Below, piece by piece: positions 23,052 to 35,305 of a DNA stretch of 64,000 nucleotides. Source of the stretch: Paragyromitra xinjiangensis (taxonomy: Eukaryota; Ascomycota; Pezizomycetes; Pezizales; Discinaceae); the NCBI GenBank assembly GCA_038503065.1, contig JBCAMK010000007.1, positions 1,674,001-1,738,000 of the forward strand, in the 5' to 3' direction. How positions within the stretch are numbered: position 1 is the first letter of the stretch; every line of letters starts with the position of its first letter. A program made the translations under genes and the position numbers. The notes beneath the pieces were generated by a model, which worked only from the letters and a program-made list of their open reading frames with translations, made no database searches and had not been told where the DNA came from.

Positions 23052-24857
23052 ATGAGGTTAAACTTGCTATGGAAGGCGCCATCCATCAACCCCACAAATA
23101 GCAAGGCCCAGTCGATACCTATCCTTAATCCCTTCGACCCGTATGGCAGAACATTCTTCTTCTCGACCTTCGGATTCATGATCGCGTTCCTTTCATGGTA
23201 TGCGTTTCCGCCATTGGTAAGTACATTTAATACTCCAGTACAGTCAGGGATTTAGGTCCTCCATTTTTCGCTCTGGTTTTGACAGATATCTTACTTGTAG
23301 CTTACAAAAACTATTAAAAAAGACTTGCATCTTAGTCAAGATGAAGTTGCAAATTCTAACATCCTCGCTCTTACTGCAACGTAAGTTATAGTCCCTCCAC
23401 CTGAACTTCTACTATCTCATGTGATTTGTTTGCCAAACGATCCTTTTGTTGGGTAACTAACTAGAAAATTGACCGGTACAGTCTTGTTGTTCGTTTGATC
23501 ATTGGCCCACTTTGCGATCGCTATGGCCCTCGACTTTGCTTCGCCGGAATTTTGCTCGCTGGGGCTATCCCAACCGCAATGGCCGGCCTCGTCACAAATG
23601 GAGCTGGCCTTCTCGCGCTCAGATTTTTCATTGGTATTCTTGGAGCATCTTTTGTGCCTTGCCAGGTTTGGTCGACCGGTTTCTTTGACAAGAATGTTGT
23701 TGGCTCAGCGAACGCATTGATGGCCGGTATTGGTAATGCTGGGGGTGGGATTACCTAGTAAGTTTAACTACTAGATTCCCCACTATATTCTCCATCTAAA
23801 AACGCAATAGCTTCGTGATGCCCGCCATCTTTGACTCTCTTGTTCATGAACGCGGTCTTACTCCCCATAAGGCATGGAGAGTTGCTTTTATTGCCCCGTT
23901 CATCCTCATCGTAGCCTTTGCTCTTGGAATGATCTTCTTGTGCGAAGACACCCCCGTCGGGCCGTGGGCAGATCGTCATAACATGGTTTCTCGGGACGCT
24001 CTAAAGAAAGCCTCCATCGAAGGGAAAATCGTTGATGCTACTGGCGGGTTCGCCGACGCACCGACTGAGCTCGAAGCGTCATTCGATGGAGGGTCGGTTG
24101 AAAAGAAAGCCCAAGACCCCGAATACAATAGTACCGGCGAGGACATCGATACCATTGTCCAAAGCGAGGTTATTCAGACGCCTACCTGGAAAGAAGCTAT
24201 TCGTGTTATTTTCAGCTGGCAATGCCTCCTACTTGCAGCACCTTACGGATGTTCCTTCGGTGGAGAACTTGCAATTAACTCTATTCTCGGCGCGTACTAC
24301 CTGAAAAACTTTCCGTATCTCGGGCAAACCAATTCTGGGAGGTGGGCGGCTATGTTCGGACTTCTCAACATATTCTTCAGACCAGCTGGTGGATTCATCG
24401 CCGATATCTTTTACAAACACACCAAAAGCGTTCAGGTTAAGAAGTTCTGGCTCGTGTTCTGCGGATGCGCCATGGGTGCAATGTGTCTGGCAATTGGGCT
24501 TGCGAACCCTCACAGCGAGGCAACCATGTTCGGACTTGTTGCGGGCCTTGCGTTCTTCGTAGATGCTGCCAACGGCGCAAACTTCGCTATTGTTCCCCAC
24601 GTCCATCCATTCGCCAATGGTAAGCTTTTGTCACACTCCATCTCTCACCACATATATGCTAACCATTCACAGGTATCCTCTCAGGTGTGGTTGGTGCCGC
24701 TGGAAACCTTGGAGGTGTTGTTTTTGGTATAATCTTCCGATACAACGGAACAAGATATGACAAAGTCATCATGATAATTGGTGCGATCTGTATTGGCATC
24801 AACGTTGGTGTTTCTTGGATCAAACCTATTCCGAAAGGGCAGATTGGAGGACGATAA
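23052..24857 (+). CDS. nrt2: High-affinity nitrate transporter (NNP family, MFS)
   Basis: This plasma-membrane proton/nitrate symporter feeds the cluster. Five exons: 23052-23216, 23301-23380, 23482-23757, 23811-24619 and 24673-24857. They give 504 residues, the normal size, with about twelve hydrophobic segments. The MFS motif between helices 2 and 3 reads [10 protein letters not shown]. Nitrate signature 1 is [13 protein letters not shown], completed across the exon 3/4 junction, and signature 2 is [13 protein letters not shown] in the last exon. The central loop (about residues 220-290) is long and acidic, as is usual in fungal NrtA/CrnA proteins. Exon 2 (80 bp) is short but restores [15 protein letters not shown], the expected region after helix 1. 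The gene is divergent from niaD over a 1.46-kb shared promoter. Confidence 0.95.
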
Positions 24858-26833
24858 ACACTCCCTAATAATCTATTAAATTTTTGTTTCTCATCTTTCG
24901 CGTGTTTCTTGCATACAGGTCTCATCATTCATTTTCGCCTGATCGGTTGGGTTCTACAGCTTTCGTTTAACTAACAGGGTGGAGACTTCCTTGAGGTACC
25001 CCTCCAGGGGCTTCAATGAACTTTTACTCTATAAATCTACCTTCCCTTCACTCTCATTCCTTTCTTTTTTCCTTTCCCAAAATGAGGTTACATACCTAGT
25101 ATATCTTACTTTTAAATTTGAACTTTGAGCGTCTAAACATAACCGACCCTACTCATAGCTAAGCTTGCAAACCTAATTCCCCCAGTCTTCACTCATAAAG
25201 GCCCAGCTCATAGCTACAATGAAAACGCACGATCCCGCATGAGACATTCATTCTCGGATTAGACTTCATCTGGTCTGTAATGGCGATGGCTTTATGTCTG
25301 GGAAGTGACCAATTCTTTTTTTTCGTGGCTTGGTACATGTAGCTAGCGCTGAATCTCAGGTTCGGTTGACTAATACCATACATGTAGTGTTACGTCCACC
25401 CTGTGGTGTGGCTTAGCCTTACTCAATCCTGCGGCTTGATAGACATACCTGATTCCAACCGAAAATTGGAACTGGTTTCAGAAGGCGAGCTGCCCAACAA
25501 AATCCACCAAGCCCCTCGTAAAAGGCATTACCGCTGCCTGACAAATATACTAGCCGAGATGCTATCTTCGTATTTCGTTTCTCCAATCCAGCAGGCGGTA
25601 CCCTTAGCGGCTGTGCCGCATAGCAAGAACAAATGAATTCGAAACTGAGGGCTGAGGGCTGAGGGCTTGGAATAAAATTTGGTATATGTAGAATACACAA
25701 GCTTTTCCATATTGATACATGTCCCAGATTGGCTCTAGCTTCATCGCGCTTAACTTGCGACCGCGGTAAAGCACCGGTTCCTTGGAAGCTACATGTAGCT
25801 CTTGCAGAACCTGAGCAAAAAGTGCGATGTTAATGGGGCATGATGTTATAATACGTGCGCCTACGAGTGGGACCAGTCACTACATGTACTCAAGGAGAGC
25901 TGGAGAGCGCACTTGATAATCATGATGACGAGGACTAGTTACTTCCATCCAAAAAGACACGCAAGCTTTGACGTGTGTCCGGGGTAATATTGAGGGAAAC
26001 GTCCGGGTCTTGTTTTCCCACGCTGTCTGGAAGTTGGCATGCCTCTTGCCAATCAGCAACCAATTCAACCGCTCCAGCCAATTGAGCGCTGAATCTGCCA
26101 CGCGAGACACGATGTTCAGCCTCAGCCCTGCATGAGTTGTTTTTTTTAGAGGGGATCCAACAAGGGGATCTGAAATCCCGATCGCGTAACCAGTCCAGGA
26201 TATCAGCCCATCCTTTCCGGGGATCATGTCCAGGAGGTGGGTGTGCGGTCGAGCTCTCGAACTCTTGTGTCACGCAACAGGACAATAGGTAGATGAGAAT
26301 CAGTTGCCGAGGGGAGTAGGTATTGGAATGGCTTTTGGTGTTGGAGAAGAGACATTCGGCTCTGTGAGCCACATGGGTACTTTCATAAATAATCAATTAA
26401 TTAAAACTAAAATAGACTAAAATAAATAAAAATTCCGGTCATGCATGATAAGCTCTTTAACCTTTTGAGCAATCCATACCTGTTCTCGATCTCCATTATC
26501 AGACGTACTTGGACGCTTAGATCCAATCGAAAACACCTGGGGAAGTTGCCAGTCTTGGGAGTAAGAGGTTAAGCCCGTTCCATGTGCGGCTGAGCTCCCC
26601 TCATTCTCAGTGTTTCTTTGGCGTTTACATCGATAGATCAAGACCGACTGCAGCTCATCGAGTCAGTCAGTCTATCTGGACTTCCATCGTCGAAACAATC
26701 CGAGACCAAGCACTATCCTACACAACTAACCTTCTATGCGTCGTTCTGGCTACCCGCTAAGCGTCTCCAGCGGCAGCGTCAAAATTTCCTACAGGCACAT
26801 CTCATCTCATCGCGTCGATCCTGACACTACAAA
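24858..26833. other. Gene-free stretch
   Basis: No gene is recognised between nrt2 and the next membrane-protein gene. Four TACATGTA palindromes fall between 25330 and 25890, and a triple GGGCTGA repeat is at about 25649-25669. Overlapping minus-strand frames at 25880-26396 are open for 115-153 codons but resemble nothing known. The last few hundred bases are probably promoter and leader of the downstream gene. Confidence 0.5.
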
Positions 26834-29038
26834 ATGGCCCACCAACAGCGGGATTATGAGCTATATGAAAGCGAAAATCTCTCTTCCCGTGAGGCCGAGT
26901 TCTACTCACCTGCTTCTCCTGAGATATCAATGCTAAAGAGCACCTATGCGTCGGTCCCAACACGACACATTAGTAACCCCAGCACTGTAAGCTCCTCAGG
27001 GATGTCGGGTGACATACTCACTAGGATGAAGTCACGGGAACAGCAAATGCTATGGGGCACGACGATCCACTGGTTCCTGCCTTCGTCAATGTTTGGATTG
27101 CTGCTGCTGGGGTTTTTGGGCGCCGTTTCCCATCACTTATTTTACGACTCGCTGGATGGAAAGAAAGCAGAGAAACAATTGACCATGGTTCGTATCGGAA
27201 CTGCATTAGCCTTTTTCACGAAAGCCATGCTAGTGGGATCTGTGGTAATCGCATATAGGTTAGTCTGTTTTCTCTGCCGATCTACGAGCTTTCCGAGTAT
27301 TGACCTTTACAGGCAACGAGTATGGCACACCCTACGAGAGAAACACGTCTCGTTGAAGGGTATCGACGGCATGTTTGCAGTTGTCGAGGACCCAACCCAT
27401 TTCACTACGAAAGAGATATATGTAAAAGCCAAAATTGCTACTGCAATGGCGGTTGCAACCTGGTAAATACTCTATGGCCATCTAGACCATTCTCGGCTTG
27501 TTACGTGTTGCTGACCATCGGGAAGGATCATCCCTCTCGCCTCGGTACTATCACCTGCCGCTCTCACAACGGAGTTGACGAATTTTCAAGTTGGTGACCG
27601 TACCTGTACAGTCCCAACCATCAACTTTACCGCCGAAGACGTCGCCGACTGGCGAAAGCCCAGATTCCGACCTGGGGATTCATTGTCGTTTTATAATATA
27701 ACACCACCATATGATTTACCCGGTGGTAAAGCAATAGACTATTTCGATCAGCCCAGTCACAACTCGTTCCGTTTAGTGACGTTGACCACGCTTGGACATC
27801 AATTCATCCAAATGAAATCCCCATGTGAAGGTTACAATTGCACATGGACTATCAGTTTTCCCGGACCATGGTACAATTGTTCGGACTTATCAGTCGAAGA
27901 GTTCAGGGAACAGAAGCCACAATCGATAAACCATACGTATGAACAACTAGCCCCGGAGGGCGAAATGATTTATTTTGGCGACAACGACTACCCGGAGTAC
28001 CAAAGACCCCAGCCACACTACAACGACTCGGAATTAACCGTACAAGGCATCTTCCCCCAGGAGCCTAGACTCTGGCTCGGGTACACTATCAATACTACCC
28101 AGCCAACAACTGACAAGTCGATGGAGAGCAAATGGGGATTCGACTTTCAGCGCAAACTCCTGCGCTGCGAACTTCAAAGAGCGAACTACACGATTGATTT
28201 CGCCTACATCAATAACAGACAAACCAATAACGTCACAGTTACTGGAGGACGCCCCATCAACCCGGAGGGTGGCCCTGGAATAACTCCTTTGGATGATGGA
28301 TACCGAGAATATACCGTATATCATTCTTTGGGTATGCTTGCTAGAAAGCAGGTCTTGGGGTGGATGACGCAGAAGAATAAAACATCCCCTGTCCTTACAT
28401 TTTCGGATATTTCCCAGACCAAACTAGTCGACCCAAATACTGCCTATCCGCTAGTGGACTTAAAGGCACAGTTTCAGAATTTCTTCGAAGAAATTATCAT
28501 CACACTTCTATCCGAAGATTTCCTTGAGATCAGCGAAAAAAAAGAAGTTAAGTGTGATAGAACTAGATACCAAAACAATTTTCGTTACCAACTTACCAGT
28601 CTCTGGATCGGCTATGCTTTCTCCATCGCTGTTGCTGCCGCCTCCATTATGGTCGGTGGCTTCTCGCTCATTGCGAACGGCATCACGTCTGACACGACAT
28701 TCTCCAAGATCCTAGTCACGACGCGGAACAGAACAATCGACAGACTGGTAGAGGAATACGAGGGTGTCTGTCTAGGCGGCGATCCTTTCCCGAAGGAACT
28801 AGAGAACACGCAGCTTAGGTTTGGTGTTATCGACGAGAAGTCGACGCAGGAGCGTGGGAAGAACCACAAGCATGCAGCGTTTGGGACTGTGGACGAGGTT
28901 ATTCCAATACAAAAAGGAGACTCGTATGCGAGGCTTTCGGCAAGTGGGAGCCATTATCAGTCGAGCAGTTCGTGGGTGCCGAGGTCGGGGGCAAGTAGTC
29001 CGACGAGTTTGAATACTAGGTATTCCAGGCCGGTATAG
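26834..29038 (+). CDS. Multi-pass membrane glycoprotein, unknown function
   Basis: Three exons (26834-27258, 27313-27462, 27526-29038) give 695 residues. The N-terminal 75 residues are hydrophilic. Hydrophobic segments follow at about 78-102 (SSMFGLLLLGFLG), 115-142 (IGTALAFFTKAMLVGSVVIAY), 185-210 (ATAMAVATWIIPLASVLSP) and 585-615 (IGYAFSIAVAAASIMVGGFSL). Between the third and fourth lies a loop of about 370 residues with many Asn-X-Ser/Thr sites and several cysteines, so it probably faces outward. A Ser-rich cytosolic tail ends the protein. The layout resembles a common ascomycete family often labelled formylmethionine deformylase-like, a name with no functional support. The first intron is 54 bp without an in-frame stop, so its retention would still give an open product. 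Confidence 0.8.
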
Positions 29039-32000
29039 GCTGGGTTTCGGTATCCGTCAACGGGAAATAAATGAATTTAGTTAATACCTTGGCTCTTGGG
29101 GTTTGGCGTACATGTCTAGGGATTTTAGTATTACTTTGTTTCTAACACGCGCGGGGGGGAAACTGAATTGACTTTTCATGTCTTCGGGCGTTAAGTGTTA
29201 TCTCCATGAATGCATGCAGCTTATCGACGTTTCTTTGGTATCTTTTTCATTAATTTCATTAATTACGTTGTTCTGCAGCTTATATATAATTACATATATG
29301 TATCTTATTCAGTAGATAACAAATTTATGCAATAACTATACAATCACTATATTGCGATTTCCCTCCCATTCTTTCTGATGCCTACATGTGCATATCTGCT
29401 ACCTATCGGCGCGGTCTGAAGTGTTGTAGCTTGGGTAGCCATCAGAACCACGATTCGCACCGTTGATAATTTAGATCTATTTCCCATGGAAAATAGCCTA
29501 GGTGGTACTTTTAATTTAGATAGTTCTATCCTTAGGGCTACATGTATTCATAAGGCTGTCTCAAACCAAACCCAATTAGGTTTAGTGTATTTCTTGTGTT
29601 CACATCAAACTATTGGTGAATGGGAACATCACCTCAAAGGATGCATGTCTTTATTACGATCCCGTTCGGGAGTATTGTTTAGGTACTTCAGACTGATATG
29701 TCGCGTCATAGAATCATCTAAAGAACTATTATCCGAACCAGCCCTAGCGACTCATGACAAGAGCAGCAACGCGTGCCTCGAATATGCTATAAGTCGGCCT
29801 TGGAGATTCTCCAGTTAACTCGAAATCACACAGAATCGTCCGATACACATGATCCTATACATAATAATAAAGCAGTTTGTCTGTGCTTTCCTCAACGAAA
29901 CGTTAGCAATCAATTGATGGCAACAATAATTCGAAGTCATGCATGCCCTGTATGGATTGTAAGAAATCATATATAGTACGGGAATTGACAAACGTGTGAC
30001 TATATGTGACCTATAATGCAACCGGGGCCTGAACATTTTGGAGGATTAGGCATGATGTTGCCATCATACTGTGGCTCAGATGGTTCAGATTGTATTCTAG
30101 TTAGGCATAGAGGTCTCACAGAGTGGAAAACCCCCTGAGCTGGGTGAATCTAAGTTTTAGAATGTTGCACCTTTCTTTTTCTTTGTGGTGCTTCCACCAC
30201 ATCACCACCCAAAACCCAACTTTTCAAAATCCAATTACACCATATGCATGAAAACATCTTCAACTTTGAAAATCTCCCTATAGGCATTGTGTTTATCATA
30301 TAGTGAATCACTGTATAAGATCTTTTTCTTAAAAACCCGTCCTATTTAGCTATAATAGATCGTTCTAAAAGAGGTACACGTTTATCGATTCCGCCACCAT
30401 ACTAGAGGTGTACGTGTGCACGTGGAGATGGTAAGACCTTCACATTATTTGTGTGGTGACCCCATGGAACCTAAACGGATACATATAGCGCCACACTAGT
30501 GCCATCCCATCTTCACCAACCCCTAGTTTTTTAGGCGATTGCTTATGGAGATTCGAATGCCCAGAACGACGGGTTTCCAGTACGTACGGGTTTATAGGCA
30601 TTTTGGTAATCAGACATATAGGGGTTTATCGGGTAGCAAGACCAAGTTAGATACTGGAGCTAGCTGCTGGTACCGCCTGAACAAGGAGAAGAACCGCTGC
30701 AATGTGTATGTAACACCATTCAGGGGTCCGTGATACATCATTATAAATCTAAATGAAAAAAATTATTTAGAATTAAGAGTCTATATATAGTTACGCCACC
30801 AACCTTATAACCAACTGCAAGTGATAATTCAATGACATATGGTTGTCGGGATGATTCACAAACAACCAACTTTATTGCGTGCTTGCAATTGCAATTGATA
30901 AAATCAATAGTTAACGTTTGTAAGTGGAAATTCATGCGGTAACAATTCATTTCAGGACCAGAACCAACCCACAGGCCGGCCGAATCGGTCATTATATTAT
31001 ATCAGCCAAGCCCAACCTCTTTAACAAGCGAATTCCGGTGGTTCGGTATAGCAAGATACAACCTACTTCACGTGTTCTAGGACACTATGCTTAAGCTTAT
31101 GTCAGCGGTTCACAGTAGTGTTAGTATCTAATCATTCTATAAATCGTTGAAAGATGACTCCAGCTACAGGAACCACAAACTTATCTATGAAGGTGTACTG
31201 TAGACTAACTTGGTGCCTTGGCCATCGGCATATCTTACTCCGATTCTATAGATCTTCCTGCTTCGAGTTAGCTAGGCCGGCTGCTATCTTCCCGAGCACA
31301 CATGTACACACAAGAGAAGCTGGGGAAAGCGGCAGGATAACTTTGGGCCGCACAAGTTCTATCGCGCTTCGGTATATTGGGAACCGCTCTTTCTTTACCA
31401 CCCCGTGAGTTTGGCTGCTAAAATCCCGCCTACTTAAAAGAATTGTTCTGAATTCTCAACTATTTCAGATCCTATAGGGAATAACGTTTAGAACCGCTAC
31501 TCTCACACAAATGGTATCTAGTTATGCCCCGAACCGTTAGCGCTTAGCGACGTTTTCTAGTGCTATGATCAACTACTCAAGTAGCCAGCTAGATCATGTG
31601 CCAACTCAGTGATTAGTTTACGCAATCACAAGAATCAGTAAGATCCTGATCCTTAAATAGATTGTTTCTTTGGAGTAGAAATATTTCACTTCCTCAAAGC
31701 CTCTTTCTCAGTTATAACTTTAACCGTGCCAAACGCTATATAGCGAAATCAATAACCGAAATTCACCCCTTGCTACCAATAGATTTTTGCTCAAATAGCA
31801 TGGTATGGTCAAGGACAATTCTCATGAAACTTATTCAATCAGATTCTTACTCTAATCTCGGGGAATTTACTATCTCGTACGAAATCACCCAGAACCCCGG
31901 CAACCAGCATGTCGAGATGCAACTGCACAAGACTTGCTTCGGTGGGTAGAGTATTTTCCGGCATAAGCCCGAACCTCCAACGCTTCGCGTGGGTTAGACG

Positions 32001-32126
32001 GCCCGCAGACCCTACGGCAAGTGACCAATGTTTCTTCAGATGGCTTCATACAAATACCAAACTGGAGAGATACACTTCTAGTTCGACATTAATCGAGGTC
32101 ATCATACTTTGATCACTTACGATTCG
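29039..32126. other. Gene-free stretch
   Basis: No gene is recognised over 3 kb. A segment at about 29550-29605 (CAAACCCAATTAG...ATTTCTTGTGT) recurs near 34450-34495. TGGCTCAGATGG at about 30071 matches a polymerase III A box but no tRNA can be folded. ORFs of 60-110 codons here are scattered on both strands and unlike known proteins. Confidence 0.5.
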
Positions 32127-34334
32127 ATGTTTCTGTTTAAGAGTTTTAGTTTTCTGCTTGTGTTTGCCGTTTCAGAGGTGATTGGTGCATTCCAGTTAAC
32201 AACTACCGCTAGCACTTATACCATTGACACAAACGGAGGGCTTATTTTCGCCGTCAGCCGGTAGGCACTCTCGATCTTGCCTAAAATTCGATACTGTTAA
32301 CGAATATCAATGCTAAGAACCTAGCTTGATTACATAAAGAACCACTGGGGACATCACTTCATTACTCTACAACGGGGTGGACTATCAGTCCAAAGAAGGG
32401 AAATGGACACAAATCAATTCCGGGCTAGGCACATCAGCAGTAGGCGCAACTGTATACGGGGATGCTTACATTCAGATCACGATTGTCTCCGCCAGTAATC
32501 CTGTTACTCATTACTATGTTGCTAAGAACGGAGATAGTATCATATGTAAAGCCCAAATTCCTTCCATTTTCACATTGCAAGATCACCGTCTCCGTGGATC
32601 AAAAGCTTGCCAAAAATGACTGATGATTGCAAGATATGGGAACATATATCACCGACGAAGTGAGTCCTGGTGAACTTCGCTGGCTAGCTAGGCTGGATAA
32701 AGCGAATCTCCCCACTAGTATCCGAGACCCAGCATCTGATAACACCGGAGGCACTGCAATCGAGGGGTCAGATGTTTTTCTTGTTGATGGAACAACAAGA
32801 TGTAAATTCTATAGTTCGGACAGATTCCTTGACGATTTGGTGACCTGTCTTATCCCCACCGAGTGCACATAATTATTAGGGTTATATCCAGCTAATTACA
32901 GGGCAATAAGGTTCACACTGTCTCAGGACCTAATGTTTACATCTCTTTGGTCATGCCCGGAAGTGCATATGAAACCTCATCTGGTGGGCCGTTCATGAGG
33001 GATATCAACAATCAAGGTATACACCCTATAGCATCAGCGATAGACATCTTGATTATCAACTATATCTCTCTGTGTCAGAAACGGCTTCACAGCAAGAATT
33101 CACATTTTATATGAACTCGGGCCATCTTCGGACAGAGCCCTGGCGAATGGGTTTGAAGGGACCTTATGCCGCCGTATTCTCAAGCACTGGCCCTGCTTCT
33201 GGAACGCTCGACACTAGTTTCTTTAGTGAGCTTAATATCTTAGGTTACGTTCCGCAATCTGGTCGTGGGTAAGAATATATAATATAGTTGCTACATTCCT
33301 CATCTATTTCATTGGGAACAAACTAATTGTACACTTTTGCTCAAGTCGCGTCATTGGTACTGTTTCTGGAGTTCCTTCGGTAATTCTTTCTTACTTCTAC
33401 AATCATGCCTCGCTAACGTTGATTTGTTTTTGAATGCATTAGCAATTCGACGCTATACTTGCATGGTCGAATACCGAAAACCAATACTGGGTAAAATCGT
33501 CAGGTGAAACCAAGGTTTCCAAGTGTACAGATTATGGGTTAATAACTAACTAGTTTTGATAGGTGGAAGCTATATCTCTCCGTATATGAAGCCTGGTAAT
33601 AAGCACTTTTAGTTGGAATATGGTAGCGCAGCTACTGATTCAGGATCCCAGGAACCTACGATATGAAACTCTACAAGCAAGAGCTCTTGGTGGCTACTCA
33701 AGCTGTTACCATCACCAAAGGCACAACAGCTACCAGTAATATTGTTTCTACCGAAGTAATAACCACGCCCATCTTCCGTATTGGTGAATTTGATGGACAA
33801 CCGTTCGAATTCAAGAACGGAGATAAATTCTTGGGAATGTACGTGAAAAATCGACCCTCCTACCTAGTTCTTTTAGACCCTAGCCAAAACTAAACCTGGA
33901 ACAGGCACCCATCTGACACCCGCATGAGTACCTGGGGCGGAACATATTCCGTTGGCATTTCCACTCCGCGTGACTTCCCCATGGCACTTTTCGCAAAGAT
34001 TGGTGGAAACGCAACCGTCAATTTTCAAGTTACCTCCAATCAAAAAGGCGTATCAACACTTAAAATAGGCACAACACTTTCCTTCAAAACAGGCCGCCCT
34101 GCTCCTTCAATCAACGGCATCTGGGTCGGTGCAGACCCAGGTGCTCCGGTCCTAATCGATTCTCGCGGTATCACAAGAGGAGGCTATCGCGGGTATGGTG
34201 AGATCTATATCTGGAGTATCCCAAGTGATACCTTAAGAGTAGGAACTAATGCATTGACTCTTGGTGTCTTTGGGTCGGGTGACGCTGGTTATTTAAGCGC
34301 AAATTACATCGTTGATGCGATAGAACTGTATTAA
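32127..34334 (+). CDS. Rhamnogalacturonan lyase, polysaccharide lyase family 4
   Basis: A secreted enzyme that cleaves the rhamnogalacturonan I backbone of pectin by beta-elimination. Ten exons were assembled: 32127-32260, 32340-32545, 32634-32839, 32902-33016, 33079-33268, 33346-33379, 33443-33503, 33563-33595, 33652-33838 and 33905-34334. The result is 531 residues, the family's usual length, with all phases agreeing. A signal peptide ([20 protein letters not shown]) precedes the catalytic domain. Characteristic blocks are [56 protein letters not shown] and [11 protein letters not shown]. The residues expected to be catalytic are present: Lys171 in TRCKFYSS and His236 in MNSGH, by analogy with Lys150/His210 of the Aspergillus aculeatus enzyme. 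The FnIII-like and CBM-like C-terminal domains follow ([36 protein letters not shown]). Two exons are only 33-34 bp long, so automatic annotation may break this gene. Confidence 0.94.
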
Positions 34335-35305
34335 CTAGCATGGAGCCGGTTCCTTTTGGATCCAACAGTATTATTCTACTGATGAAAATGTCTGTAGTAA
34401 ACTATTTGGTCATAACTAAATTTTCGTCTCTTAGACGCATAGGTTCTGAATTTATCCCGAACCAAACCCAATTAGACTTGGTGGATTTCTTGTGTCCGCG
34501 ACATCATCAAGTGTTGGATATATTTACTTCATTTCGTGCCGTTTCCGGCCTTTCCTTACTATTTGACTCTATTCTTTTCTCCACCTACGTAGTCTTTCCT
34601 ACTATTCAGGTTTCTTACTATTCCTTGCTGTTTTGGTCTTCTTTGGCTGTCAATTATTCAGGCGGCTATTCAGTATATTGGGCTTACTCGCAAGCTGCTT
34701 TGAGCCTGGGAGGCGTTGACCGGCGAGGTATATGGTGGAAAGGCTCTGATTGGTTGATTACTTGTATATATACGAAGGCTTTCCGCCTCTTCTTCGTTTC
34801 TTTCTTCTCCATCAAATATCTCAAACCTTCCACGTGCACAGAAGCAACGAATATCACATCTTATTACTTCATATGCATCAAGTGTATAAGCTCGATTGAT
34901 GATTGTTTACTGGAGCAGGCAGGCTGCTGCCTGTTCTCTGTATACTATGACTTCGTACCCACAAAGGTCCACATACTATTCCCATTCCCGAGGCTCTGCC
35001 GAGCGCTCTACCACGGGCGCTCTGCCCGAGCCTCTGCCCGAGCTTCACTCCGAGACCTCCGAACCAAGTCACGGAGTCCGTACATATTAGGAAGCAATAT
35101 CCAACATCAAGTCATTCGTACTTTGCCAGTGATACTGGGTGATTACACATAAAAACTTTGTGCTTAGGAACCATATTCTTTTTCGAGGCATTTGTGGCGC
35201 TCGGCTTCTATCCTGAAGCTCTTTTTCATAGTCCTGAGCAGCCTTAGGAAACTGGAAGCTGCCAACACTGGAACAACCTAATGCAATCTGAGATTGTTAG
35301 CATGT

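Noticed and set aside
26417..26824. Short frames on both strands upstream of the membrane glycoprotein gene
   Set aside because: They overlap one another, lack family resemblance and sit where the promoter and leader are expected.
30060..30130. TGGCTCAGATGG as the start of a tRNA or SINE
   Set aside because: No B box at a suitable distance and no cloverleaf; an A box alone is too common.
34340..35152. A 270-codon plus-strand frame just after the lyase stop
   Set aside because: The translation is rich in Phe/Tyr/Ser/Leu without domain pattern, includes a dispersed repeat and a GC-rich low-complexity patch, and resembles nothing; chance openness is likelier.
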